Shown here piece after piece: positions 10,533-21,200 of a stretch of DNA of 27,677 bases. The DNA is from Larix sibirica (Eukaryota > Streptophyta > Pinopsida > Pinales > Pinaceae): contig NWUY0304595067.1 in NCBI GenBank assembly GCA_004151065.3, positions 1 through 27,677 on the forward strand, read 5' to 3'. Under the pieces are notes generated by a model. It had not been told where the DNA came from. It saw only the letters and a list, made by a program, of their open reading frames with translations, and made no database searches. The number at the start of each line of letters is the position of its first letter. Position 1 is the first letter of the stretch. The translations under genes were made by a program, and so were the position numbers.

Positions 10533-10745
10533 ATGGGATTAAATACCAGACCTAGGGTCGACATGGAACTTACTGGACTAAGTAAGCTTGTCTCTTTTAA
10601 GGCTTATGTCCAAGGACCTAAGAATAAGGCCAGGGGCAGAGAAGGATGTCTTGTGATTGCTTTGAGACGGATTTATTTAACATATATGGATTTAAATAAC
10701 GTCAGACTAATGGCAAGAACGTATAGATGCGGGTATCACGTATAA
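10533..10745 (+). CDS. 70-codon frame, basic, unrecognised
   Basis: An ATG at 10533 opens 70 codons; an internal ATG lies at 10562. The product is basic (KAYVQGPKNKARGREG, then VRLMARTYRCGYHV) and plausible as a protein fragment. It has no recognised domain and no neighbouring gene. It could belong to the same decayed source as the remnant some 300 bases upstream, but nothing links them directly. Confidence 0.18.
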   Translation: MGLNTRPRVDMELTGLSKLVSFKAYVQGPKNKARGREGCLVIALRRIYLTYMDLNNVRLMARTYRCGYHV

Positions 10746-11148
10746 ATGCAATATCATGTGTTAACACGTATATATTATATAATTTCACTTTCTGTTAATC
10801 TGCTGGAACCATAGGCTTTATTTCCCAAAGAAGTCATGGTTATAAAACATAAAAGCATAGAAGGCAGATCATATAACCGATTGATTGATCCACTTACCGC
10901 TCACAGTAAAGACCTTGAGCACAGAGATCTTTTTATCTACAATAGCTTCTCACAATAGCATATAGCGCTTTACTTGATAAAAAAAAAGAAAAAGAAATAA
11001 ATAAAACTCCTTATGGGTAGGATGGAAAGAAAATAAGTAACAAAACCACCTCCTGTGTGTGAGGTAATCATGGGTATAGAGTTGTAAGGCCTGACTCTCG
11101 GCTGAAAGTGGTGGGTTTGGGTGCAAGGGCCTTTAAGGTAGAAATAAA
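10746..11148. other. AT-rich intergenic stretch
   Basis: Contains the short palindrome GTGTTAACAC near 10759 and an A-rich run near 10979-11006. No gene is supported. Confidence 0.5.
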
Positions 11149-11169
11149 CTTCCTTAATTATTAAGGAAG
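11149..11169. repeat. Perfect 9-bp stem-loop
   Basis: CTTCCTTAA, loop TTA, TTAAGGAAG. The stem is perfect with a 3-base loop. With no gene upstream I do not call it a transcript terminator. Confidence 0.8.
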
Positions 11170-12099
11170 GGGATCTCCACCGTAGCTATATTTTTGTTCT
11201 TCCCTCAATATATTCATCAAGCAATTCCTCTCCCGTCAGGGAGATATGCTTGCGCACCCTCAATGGCTCAAGAAAATGTTTATTATCTGTCTGTCCTAGG
11301 AATACAAAATAAATTCCCTAATTCTCGGTGCAATTAATGGTCAATTTCATTCGTTCCTTACCCAGTTTTAGCTCGAGCAGATCCTTCCTCCCCCTCTGGC
11401 TTGCATGGCGTGGTGTGGCTATCTGACCCTTAAACCTATTTTGCTTCCTTCGAACTTATACCTTATTTATCTTGCTGCCCGTACTATTATACCCATCGCT
11501 TGCTGTCGATCTATCTTCTTGCCGCCTGCCTTCCTTCGATCTCGTGAGCTCCTCACTAACACTACTTCTTTATTGCGTTTTATATGTTAAAACAAAAATA
11601 ATAATAATAATGCGTCCACCCATAAAATACATGGTATAGTGTATGTTTTTACATATGTATACTACTTATTCACGCGGTATAGTTTCGATATCTCTTTTGG
11701 TTCTGGCACACACTGTAAATCCGTGTCCTGTGTATCACCTTCTTGCTTTGGTGAAGTGTCCTGGGCGGATTGAAAGGGTAATGTTAAATGTTAGATTATG
11801 GACTGGGGAATCTGTGTAACACCTTTCTTGGCATATAGAAAAGTTGTAACTAGCCTCCCGAATACTAATTATTTTGGGTAAGTTGTCTGTGGGAGCACCC
11901 ATCTTACCAGAGAGGCGTACCCTTATGCATTACCGCTTTCCCCATTCTGTTCGTTTTCAGTCGCCCAGGAAAGGAAGGACAACTCGCCCAGGAAGGAAGA
12001 AGGATGGGATGGCCCTTTACGCTCTCATTACTGCATTCCCACGCCCACTTTCCCACGCATTATACCCAATCCCACCGACCACCCCAGAAGTATGTTGAA
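11170..12099. other. Intergenic stretch, nothing recognised
   Basis: Contains a short ATA trinucleotide run near 11596-11609 and ordinary CpG density; about nine CpG occur in 11881-12100 alone. Frames of 61-74 codons are likely chance. Confidence 0.5.
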
Positions 12100-13556
12100 G
12101 AAAAGATCACTTTACTTGGTGGAAGAAGGGCACTAATAAGAGGAAGATATTACAATAAATGAATGTGAAAGGAGGCCTTGGCCCTTGGTTTCTTTTTAAA
12201 GAGCTTGTGAGACTAATGAAGACATCAACATAGGAATAATCCTAGCCTCATAATATTTTTATATCTCTTAACTATAAAGAGTTGGTATATAAGTCACCTA
12301 TTGCAGAGAGATAGATGTAACTCTTCTTTGTGGAAGAGAGCCACTTTACTTTTTAAGATTGTCACTTTGGTATTAAGAATTGCATGGAATAAGTCCTCTT
12401 GCCTGTATGGAGGAGTATGGAGAGCTACTGGTTCCCCTTGCTTCAACCTCTTTGCTCAAGTAGAATGATTGCAAATGGAGAGTTTTGGCTACTTTGAGTT
12501 AGTGAGATGTCACAAGGAAAAAGAGTAGGAATCAACATGAGAGTTACATGTTTACTTGATTTGAAGAGATGCTTATCTTTTGATGACAAGAAGGTTCTTT
12601 GAAGATGAGGATGAAGTAACTCACTTATCTTCTGTGGAACACTCTTTGGACTTTATCAAACTATTTTTAGGTACATGATAAAATATGTATTTTTTGTGTA
12701 AGGAGCTAAATGGTTATACTTTTTATTATTCCTCGACAAGATGATAAATGTGACTGGACTTTCCCTTAGTTACTGGACATACCTGGCCCTTATCACTTAA
12801 AGCAAGCATCAAAGAGGTCATTCCTCAACAAAGGAGTATGATGTCATACAACTGGGATGTAGAGTGACAACTTGTAGGAAGCTATGGGGGATAAATAAGA
12901 CACTTTTGTATTTATGGATGATTCCCATGGATAAGATAAACTAAGGAATGAATTAGGAAGACCTATGAGTATGTTGACATCATTTGGAAATATTCAAAAA
13001 GGTTTATTAACTTTATGAATCTAAGTGCATTCAACATGAAGCATGACAAAGGAAGGTAGGTTTTATCCAAACCCTCTTCTTGGGTGAGACTGTAAATCTA
13101 TTTGGATATTTCATCTGGATACACCTTGAGAGCATTGAAGAAGATACCTTTAGATACCAAAAAGCTTGAATGACAACTAGAAAGGTCTTGGGATATGATG
13201 GCGCATGAAGATAATCTCTCTAGGAACAGCTAAAATCACTGTTCAGCAAATGGCTTTTGGTGCGACATGTTGCATAAGCTGATTATTTTAGGCAAATGCC
13301 TTGCATGTGTGGACTCAGGATAAACTGGAATGATGTTAATGGATTTGGAGTATATGATGATCCGAGGATCCTTGAAGACAACTCAAGTATGGGAAACTAT
13401 GTTCACAATCTTTGCACAGGCAGGGCATGGAGGAAGAAAGGTAATAGATGATCTTGATGGTTTGTGGAACAAGAGATGATCCATGTTAATGAATAAAGAG
13501 TGTAGAAGTCATCATTTACCTGTCTTATAACTCTTACACATAGGGAGTATTTATCA

Positions 13557-13564
13557 TATATAAA
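13557..13564 (+). promoter_or_regulatory. TATA-like box inside the CpG-poor segment
   Basis: TATATAAA followed by CCCTAG resembles a plant nuclear core promoter, as found in LTRs and genes. It is a sequence match only; no primer-binding site or LTR ends were found around it, and it would be inert in an organelle. Confidence 0.2.
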
Positions 13565-13903
13565 CCCTAGCCAGTCCTTTGCATTTACTTTGCTTGTATC
13601 TAACCCTGTTTGGCTTGTTTATAATGATCTATCACTTTGATTTGATTATTTATTATGTTTATAATGTACCACAGGCCTAAGAATGAAAATGAACAACTTA
13701 CACCCAAAGGAAGGGCAAGAAGGATGGCATAAGGGTGACAAGGGTGGAAAGGATGGAAAAAAAAAGGACCCTGTCAGTCAGCTCATAAGTGATATTGCCT
13801 GCTTTTTTGACTTGGAAGTGGTTTTGGCAGTTGGATAGCCTTGTGCAGTTTTTTTAACAGCTAATGAACCCTCAAGTATGATCAGAACCTCAATACAACT
13901 TAC

Positions 13904-13960
13904 CCTTTCAACTTTGGAACTGTGCAGCAGCTGAGCCATCCCTAAAAAAGTGGGATTGGC
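13904..13960 (-). other. Exon-like 57-bp piece bounded by splice signals
   Basis: On the minus strand a pyrimidine-rich acceptor (GCTTTCCATTTGCAG) ends at 13961 and a GTAAGT donor begins at 13903. They enclose 57 bases, exactly 19 codons, with no stop in one frame (it reads NPTFLGMAQLLHSSK). Both signals fit plant spliceosomal consensus and lie in the CpG-poor segment. The frame also reads through the donor for some 40 codons, so the splice interpretation is not certain. No protein family recognised. Confidence 0.3.
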
Positions 13961-14000
13961 CTGCAAATGGAAAGCTGTTAATTTTATTGGGTTTATGAGG

Positions 14001-14472
14001 AAGCGAGGAGTATAGCTTGCTCTATTCTACCCTTTACTTATCTATTTCCACCCACATCGGTTCGAAAAAATCCAAGAATCAATTTTATCTTGGCTCAAAT
14101 ACCTATAGTGAATAAAAACCAGTGATTGAGCGCTTAAAACTTGGGATCACCGCCTGGCATCGATTGAAACCTGGGATAAATTCTTGGATCTACTATCGGC
14201 AATTAGATATACTCTGTGACTAACTAACTCGGCCCCGTACCGTCCGTGGGACCCCTTCTCTCAAGATGTTGTCCATCAATCAATCACTATCTGGCAAGCA
14301 TCACCCGCCTCCCTCCCTGAGGCACTATGTGTCAGGCGCATTATCCCAAAAAACGTAGCATCATATGTAATGATGCATCATTATAGCATCCATTCAATCG
14401 AGGTAGGAGAACGTGTGTTCCGTATCCGTAAGTAAGTTGGAGGGCAGAGGGTAGAGGTGGAGAATCTAAGTA
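14001..14472. other. Intergenic stretch with ordinary CpG density
   Basis: No gene is supported. 14151-14180 (CGCCTGGCAT...GGATAAA) resembles 19409-19434. Confidence 0.45.
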
Positions 14473-14489
14473 TGGACTAGTCTAGTCCA
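14473..14489. repeat. 8-bp inverted repeat with 1-base spacer
   Basis: TGGACTAG, T, CTAGTCCA. It is followed within 50 bases by further GGACT/AGTCC and CTACTAG words, so it belongs to a small patch built from one seed sequence. Confidence 0.75.
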
Positions 14490-14645
14490 GTAGTTACATG
14501 GACTGCCTTAGTCCCTACTAGCCTTAGCCGGACTTATAGATAAGAGATAAAGCCTGCCGACAAGCTTTATCTTTGTCCATGCCCCAGTGCCATGGAAACA
14601 AGCCTTAAGAGAAGACTGCCAGCTCCATTGTATAAAAATATGACA

Positions 14646-16602
14646 AGTGAAACTTATATATGCTTTCTTTATTATATATACTTTTAGTTGTTGATTAGGA
14701 CAAGTTAAACGTCTCTATGCGCGAGTCCTCTGGCCGGGCAGGGCCGGTCTCTTTTTCGAGAATCCAACAACAAACATGAATTAAAGGATTTTCTTTTTAT
14801 TTGGAATTGGAAGAGTACATTTAGGAAACCTTCTACCTGTAAGGATGGGCTTATCCCTGTCGGGTCACAGCTGCTTGCTCTGGAAGGGTCAAGAGTCTCC
14901 GAACTGTGAAACAAGGGATGGTGCAGGTGCAGCCCGCCCCTGGTCTTATGCATGACTTACGCATATGGAACCATGAGGTTCCTACATCCGCTGACTTCCT
15001 CGTTGCAACACACTGCTCGTGGGTCCGACCACTGCAAACGGACTTCTCAGAATTGGATTTACTTTTATGATTTTTTTTTGTTTAGTAAAAATTTTTATTA
15101 TTTTGTATGGATATAGTTAAAGCTATAACGAATATATGCCTGCATAATATATTAAACCAGTAAGTTTTTTTAGTTTATGTTATTTTTGGAGTTACGTAGT
15201 TAGTTCTTTTTATTGAATTGGAGACATTTCAAGTTGTTTTCTTATTTTATTTGGGATACATATAATTTCATTTTTAACAAGTTAAACTTAGATATCGATG
15301 CATAATATATAAGACCTGCATCTAACTTTCCTATTGAGTGAGTTCCTAGTTATTATGGGTTCGCTGAGCTCACAACTCCCCCTATTGGTTCAAGCTGAAG
15401 GGGTTCACCTCGGTGCCCTTACTCACACGACTTGACTTCCCCTTTCTGCATCCCCGCTTACGATCACCCGCTTACGCTTTATATTTACTGGTTGTGTCAA
15501 GGAAGGATTTATCGCTGAAGCAGCTAAAAAAGCTCCTCTCAGTAGAAGTCTCTCTGGCTAGATCTCTGCTACCACTGTTTCCGCTTCCGCTCGTCTCAGG
15601 AGGCCCGCTGATTTCACTTCGAGTAGAACAACTTATATATGCGTGCATCATATTTATATATTTACTTTTTTGGAGCCATGAGATCTGCAATATTATTGAA
15701 TATTTCATTTATATAGAATTAGGAACATTGACTTTCCCTAAAAAAAAAAGAGTTTATTAATTGTTTTTTTTATACTTCCTTTTTTTATTCTTATTGCATT
15801 TAACTAAGGAAAAGAAAAGTAAAACTTATATATGCCATGCTCCTAATATATAGATCTAACTAGTAGGGCTCCTTACAAAACATTGACTCCTGACACAAAA
15901 AATTATGTGCCCATATGATTTTTTTGTTCTCATATCACCTGTCAAAATGAGATTGTGACTGAGGAACAATGCCAAATATAAGGTTGGGAATCTGTCCCAA
16001 CAAAACAACAAACATAGATTCAATTCAACGGGTTGTTTATTTATGGAACTAGGTCTACTAAGGAAGGGTCCCCTATTGATAAACATGGAATTGTATGACA
16101 CCTAACCTTATTAATGTATATGCTTAAGTAACCAACATTGAACATGGCTCCAAAGACTCCATTAGGGAAAGTTAATTAAATAGTATTATTACTATAACAG
16201 AAAATCCAGTTGATATCCCCAATGAGAGAAGATTATGTATCCGACCTTATCTAAACGATAGGGTTCCTTACAACAACTAGGTTTCCTGACACAACACAAC
16301 ATGGGGGGGGTGAACAACATGGGACAAACTAGATTCAACTATGAGATCCGCAAGTTCTTTTTGTAGAATCCCCACAATACAGGTGGGCAAACGATTCCCA
16401 TAATCTATGTATTACAACAATTCCCAGAATATTCAAGTAGAACAAAAATATGGATGGAATTTATCTTATTTCTGCTTATTGTATAGAGATTTATTTACTT
16501 ATGATATATTTATTTTACCATAACACTTAGATATTCTTTTAACAGCATAACATATGTGTTTAACTATAATTGAAACTTCTATATGCGCGTATCAGATGTT
16601 TA
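14646..16602 (+). repeat. Dispersed short repeat family, core AAACTTATATATGC
   Basis: Seven diverged copies on the same strand: about 14646-14680, 14703-14728, 15115-15154, 15280-15312, 15622-15660, 15818-15853 and 16571-16602. The shared pattern is AGT(T/A)AAACTT, then TATATGC (a diverged variant in the 15280 copy), then a few bases, then CAT and an AATATATA-like tail. Intervening DNA is unrelated between most copies. Length is about 30-40 bases and no coding frame follows it. Confidence 0.6.
15850..16445 (+). repeat. Diverged duplication, offset about 395 bp
   Basis: 15850-15905 aligns with 16246-16300: both have ATCTAA, then TAGGG(C/T)TCCTTACAA, then TCCTGACACAA. A later shared part (ACAAAC...TAGATTCAA) lies at about 16008-16026 and 16324-16338, so an indel or rearrangement separates the copies. 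A run of eight G at 16303-16310 lies inside the second copy. Confidence 0.5.
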
Positions 16603-17371
16603 AACACAAACTAAGCCTTATAAGTTCAGACTCTCTTAGTCGTCCATGCATGAACTTCTTAGTTTTAAGAATCATAAGGTATAAGCCAAACTACCTAACT
16701 TACGGAGCCCCATATACAAACAAGATGGAATTCACCTAACCATGCATTGGAAAAGTGCTTTTTCCTTTCGAACAGCGGCGAGATGAAAGCAGGTCCCTTC
16801 GTTAGTTGCAGCTCCTACCCCATTGCGGTCAGAAGTACGACGAGTTCCTAAGTGTGTGAACCACTCGAGGTAGGGGACAAGGGTGGAAACGGTTTCCCGC
16901 ATCAGGCCCCCCCACCAAATAATCAATTATTACGTATCTAAAATATAGGAAGCATGGCGCTAATTGCCCTACTTCCTTTCCTTCTCGTAATTTCCCCACT
17001 CCGTGCCTTAATTTTCATCCCATCCATCAAAGCACATGTGAATAAAATCTTAATGCTCTCGCTGACTCATTACCGTCTTATCTTGGTTAGCTAGGGCTTA
17101 GATAATAAAGGGATCTTTTAACATATATAGCTGTAGTAGGAATATACTTAAATAAGGTGAATAAATTCCAGAGCTGGCGTTCTCGGTTAAACTCCGGCGT
17201 AGTCTATTGGACGCCTTCACGTGGAATGATTTGTCTATGGAGTGGGGTACGAGCCTATTATCCTCGGCCTTTTATGGCTATCTCGCTATTGCGCCACGCA
17301 TGATAAAAGTACGTGTCTATGAAGTGGAGTGACGTTTTCCCGGTTATGCACCACTGACTCCCTACTGAATC
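16603..17371. other. Intergenic stretch with a C7 tract
   Basis: Seven C lie at 16907-16913. A 64-codon minus-strand frame at 16732-16926 has no family match. Nothing else is supported. Confidence 0.45.
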
Positions 17372-17433
17372 GAGATCGGCCGGATTCGCACCGGTCAGTC
17401 AGACACTGGACGCTACCCCTGCTCCCCGATCTC
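17372..17433. repeat. 8-bp inverted repeat enclosing 46 bases
   Basis: GAGATCGG at 17372-17379 pairs with CCGATCTC at 17426-17433. The minus strand between them has a tRNA T-arm-like CCGG-TGCGAAT-CCGG. At about 60 bases with no anticodon arm, it is not a tRNA that I would call; a degraded tRNA is possible. Confidence 0.4.
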
Positions 17434-17700
17434 CTGTCATCCTTCTCATTATAGTCTTCTTGGAATTTAATATAGTAGCATTTATTCGGGATAACGTGGA
17501 TCAAACCACATCAAGGCTTCGCCCGCCCTTATCAATCGAATCCGGACCACCACATACCACATCCCTTTCATATAGATGATGTATCCATACGTTAGTCACA
17601 GGTATATAGACACCTTATGGTGCAGTACGGGAAGGACACTTAGTTGACTCATTACCTTTATGTTCTCACATTTATGAATCGTCTTTCTCAGGTAGTTGAT

Positions 17701-18057
17701 TCAGCAACTTATTTCTCTAGGCAAGCCGTAAAAATCAGCAGAGACAATGGGCCAGGGTCTCGACAATTTGATGGGTAAGGTTAGTGGAAACCCCCATTGT
17801 TCAAGGCTCTCCCATTCCCGATAAAATAAAACAGCCCGGGGAATAAAGGAATAAAATGTAGTAAATGCCTGTTGGTTCCGGTGCTTTCGACTGAGAAGAT
17901 GTGCTCTCAAGTCGGAAAAGAAAACCGTTGCTGCTAGACGCTCCACCGTAAGTTCTCCAACTGAACTGGTCCAGCACCATCGAACCGTGGCCAATCTCGA
18001 TTGGAAGGAGGGCTCATTTAAGAGGGTATCTGCTCCCCTATAATTATTACCGGACAC
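17701..18057 (-). CDS. 118-codon frame, unrecognised, probably not a gene
   Basis: One of the longer unbroken frames. It is basic, with Arg, Ser and Leu prominent (HLLSRKHRNQQAFTTFYSF), and has no recognised domain or membrane segment. There is no neighbour to give context. A chance frame is the simplest reading. The flanks 17434-17700 and 18058-18589 show nothing else supportable. Confidence 0.13.
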   Translation of the reverse strand: MSGNNYRGADTLLNEPSFQSRLATVRWCWTSSVGELTVERLAATVFFSDLRAHLLSRKHRNQQAFTTFYSFIPRAVLFYREWESLEQWGFPLTLPIKLSRPWPIVSADFYGLPREISC

Positions 18058-18589
18058 ATTTATTTATTTTAATAAAATGTGTTCGCTATCCTTACTCCAG
18101 TCAAGGCTAGCTTTTTGCCCATCGAGGATCTTTAGTAGCGTAATACAATGAGAGGGGAAACTATTCCAGCTAGCCTCTAAGAAGCAGGGAGACACGTTGT
18201 CCAATACCCAAAAATAATATCATTATCTTCGGACAAGTTATTTAGCCTAATGGGGACGAAATAAACTCGAATAATTTTATACAATAACTACATAATGGAT
18301 AGGTGGTTTTTCATTAAAAGCATTATCCCCATACATATGGGTGAAAAAAGAGGGGACAGTAATGGAGTGGTTCGGTTCCAGGTGTTCCGCCAGGAGTCTC
18401 TTTTTTGGGGAACTATTGACTCCCCCGGGACGTTCACCATGGATCGCCATCAAGCCGGACCTACTACAACATCTTAATATATGATGGATGTTTCCATATC
18501 TACTTGGACCTGGGACTCTGGAGGCTCCTCCTATACTAGTAGACCTCGCTCGTCGAGTTGATGCCAGACAACGGGAAGGCATGCAGAAC

Positions 18590-19268
18590 TACCTACCCTC
18601 ATTGCAGACTATATATACTCTACCTGCTGCTCATGTACTGCAGGGTGTCCCGGAACCTAAAGAAGAGGTCAAGGCAAGATACAGTAAGAATGAGATCAGG
18701 GCTATAAGAATACTATCAGATTATATCAAGGAGAATCTAATACCTCATGTGTAAAATAGAAGACTGCAAAGCAGATGTATGATGCCCTGAACAAACTGTA
18801 TGATAGCAAGAACGCTGGGAGGAAGCTTTCACAGAAGAACCCGCTGCGGAATGTACTCATGGGTAAGTCAGAATCTATTTATGATTATTTATTAAAGGTT
18901 TATAAAATGAAAGATCAGCTTGCTGCTATCGGAGATGTAATATATGATGCAGAGTTGGTGACCACAACCCTGAATGGGTTCCCTCTTCTTGGGACTCTTT
19001 TGTCCAAGGGATCTGTGCTCGGAAGAAGAAGCTACCAAAGTTTTGAAAGCTTTGGGCTGGCAGTACTCAGGAGGAGTCCAGATGGAAGGATAAGTTGAGA
19101 AGGACTACAGATGAATAGAATCAAGCACTTGCAGCTCATGCAAGGAGAGGAAGAGGAAGAGAGAGGGAGCCTAGAAGAGACAGTGACAGTAGCAGAAGAA
19201 TACCAGACAGCAGGAAGGACAAGTCTAAACTCAGATGTTTTCACTGTAATGAACTGGGTCACTACTAG
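18590..19268 (+). pseudogene. Ty1/copia-type retrotransposon gag remnant
   Basis: A plant copia-like gag (UBN2/Retrotran_gag family) is spread over three frames. About 18,600-18,754 reads VPEPKEEVKARYSKNEIRAI and ends SDYIKENLIPHV. From about 18,754 the next frame reads KTAKQMYDALNKLYDSKNAG and then YLLKVYKMKDQLAAIG, up to LNGFP. From about 18,984 the third frame reads SSWDSFVQGICARKK and continues through a basic Arg-rich stretch to a CX2CX4H half zinc knuckle, CFHCNELGHY, at 19236-19265. Stops lie at 18757, 19044, 19116 and 19266; the last Cys of the knuckle is lost. The order matches intact gag, so this is a non-functional fragment, not a new gene. The pol part is absent downstream. Confidence 0.8.
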
Positions 19269-21200
19269 CACTATGTGTTTGTTGCATAATCCTATCCAGG
19301 TGCATTGTAAGTAAGATCGTCCGTTTCCAAAAACTACAAGAAGACATACTTTATCGGTTCCCAAACAGACAATAAGACATAAACACTTGGATTGACTACC
19401 GGCATATACGCCTGGCATTGACTCCTAGGATAAAGTACCGGAAATACACCTGGCTCTTCTTATACAGTCAGTGGGTTCTAATAAATAAACGGAGCCACGC
19501 TCGGCCGGAACAATAGGTACCTTTGTATAAGGCAGGTCCAGCCAGGTCTGAAGGTGGGTAACTATATAGGTGGGTAGCAGGCATTAAGGCAGGGATTTTT
19601 AGTGGGTTCTAATTCCTGAATTGTACGGGCGGGTTCCTCACCCTTCTTGGATCGGGCGAGCGGAAAGTATCCTCGCTCCTCAGTGGGATAGCTAATATTG
19701 GTACCAGCAGTATCTTATCTTAAAGCAAGTGTGATTCCAGGCTGGTAATGCCGTATTAAGCCCGTACACCAATATTATTATCTTCGTGAAGCCCACGATC
19801 TATCTATATTTGTAATGCCCGTTCAACAAGGCTCTCCTGATTTAATAATAAATCAATCCATGCATGCTGCTTAAATTTGGCTTTATTTAGTCAATTCAGC
19901 GGCAGTTCCTACAATCCCACAACTGAGGGATCTAAAGCAAATAGGAAAATAGGAAGTAGTCCAAGTGGTACCCCCAGAATAATATGTTAGCAAGTGCTAT
20001 CCCATCAAACAATGTGGGCTCCATGTGAACGCCCGGACAATGTGATACAGTTATATTAAATTGAAAGGTGGGTAAGATTGTTTTAAAACACTTAATAAAG
20101 GTAGTTTCATGCCATGTCATCCTGGGTCGTCTATAGTCATACTTCCCTCCTAGGATTAATGAATAAGTGTTATAGGGCTAATAGTTATAGGTCTTATGGT
20201 GGGTGAAGCAGGTGGGTTGTAAATAAAAAGGTAAAGGTAAATAGGGAGGTGACTCACAAGGGAAAGATACTAGGTAATTGGCATCAAATAACCTAGGTAA
20301 TCAGCAGCTATGAAACCAGGCAAATACTACCAGCTATGAATCCGGGCAATGCCTCCCATAAATTATTGTCTATAAGCAATTACAATAGGGCTACCGGTCC
20401 CCTCCATACCCAATAGAGGGAGGAAAAGGCATTTTTCGCCAGACGAACGAAAGACAGGTTCACCAGACAGAATTAGTTTGAGACAAGCTGCCAACAGGCG
20501 CAAGATAGAGGGGACTAGAGGATAGAACCAGGGAGAGGAGTAGGAAAAAGAACTGGCGCGCTTACTTACGTGATTATTACCGAGATTTAACCCCTTGTAA
20601 AAGCAATCACCACCAGTTTTTTGCAACAGGGGAGTGTCCTTTACTATAGGGTAACAAAGGTATAGATAGGGTTTATTTCAATTCCTTAAGCCCATTGAAG
20701 CTGCATCGCGTAACCTCATTTAGATTAGCCTGCTATTCTTCCAGCTTCCAAGCTCCCCATGCAACACCCAAGCACCCCAGCTAACAAGCCAGCAAGCAGC
20801 TGCCCGCTGCCCCACTTTTGAATAACTACCCCGGCTTCCTTATACTAGCACTTACTTTTATAAGATCTCGACGGGTACGTGAGATTTATTAGTCCTCAAT
20901 GGGTACGATCACGATTATACCTCCTCGATGGAGACGTGATAAAAATTGAAGTATAACCTTAAAGCTAAACTTTAATGCACCACCACTTGTATTTACACTG
21001 GCATCTACACCTACCTTTCATATAATGAGCGGAATGTAAATAAATGAATTAATTGTAATCTAGAGTCGTTTTTTTCACTAAACGAAGGATAGGCGGGAAG
21101 GTAAGGTCAGGCTTCGCCTTCCAACCCGTCAATAGGGATAAGTCAGCGAGATACACCGTGGTACGCAATAGTGGTCGGATCCTTACCCAAATAGTACAAA
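19269..21200. other. Intergenic stretch, short repeated words only
   Basis: No gene is supported. AGTGGGTTCTAAT occurs near 19464 and again near 19600, and GGTGGGTA recurs around 19552-19575. A C/A-rich run of CCAAGC/CAGC words lies at about 20740-20815. An 87-codon minus frame at 20363-20626 has no motif. Confidence 0.45.

Larger units (their letters stand above)
12100..14000. other. CpG-depleted segment, probable nuclear-derived insertion
   Basis: Only four CpG dinucleotides were found by eye in about 1,900 bases (12734, 13202, 13263, 13363), with TG and CA common. Immediately left (11881-12100) there are about nine in 220 bases, and CpG resumes at about 14,003. Strong CpG loss is the known result of cytosine methylation and deamination in plant nuclear DNA. 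The plus strand is rich in GA words such as GATGAGGATGAAG, and no long frame is open. I infer a segment moved from the nucleus. No RT, integrase or gag motif was seen inside it. Confidence 0.6.

Noticed and set aside
13557-13680. LTR end with primer-binding site after the TATA-like box
   Set aside because: No TG...CA terminal pair, duplicate LTR or tRNA-complementary primer site could be identified.
15413-15760. 115-codon plus-strand open frame
   Set aside because: It starts in ordinary sequence and runs across a copy of the dispersed AT-rich repeat. The opposite strand is open over much of the same region and no motif is visible.
16732-16926. 64-codon minus-strand frame
   Set aside because: Plausible composition but no homology recognised from memory, and its length is within chance.
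17372-17433. tRNA-like fold on the minus strand (8-bp closing stem plus CCGG/CCGG arm)
   Set aside because: It is only about 60 bases, has no anticodon arm and the T loop departs from consensus. Kept only as an inverted repeat.
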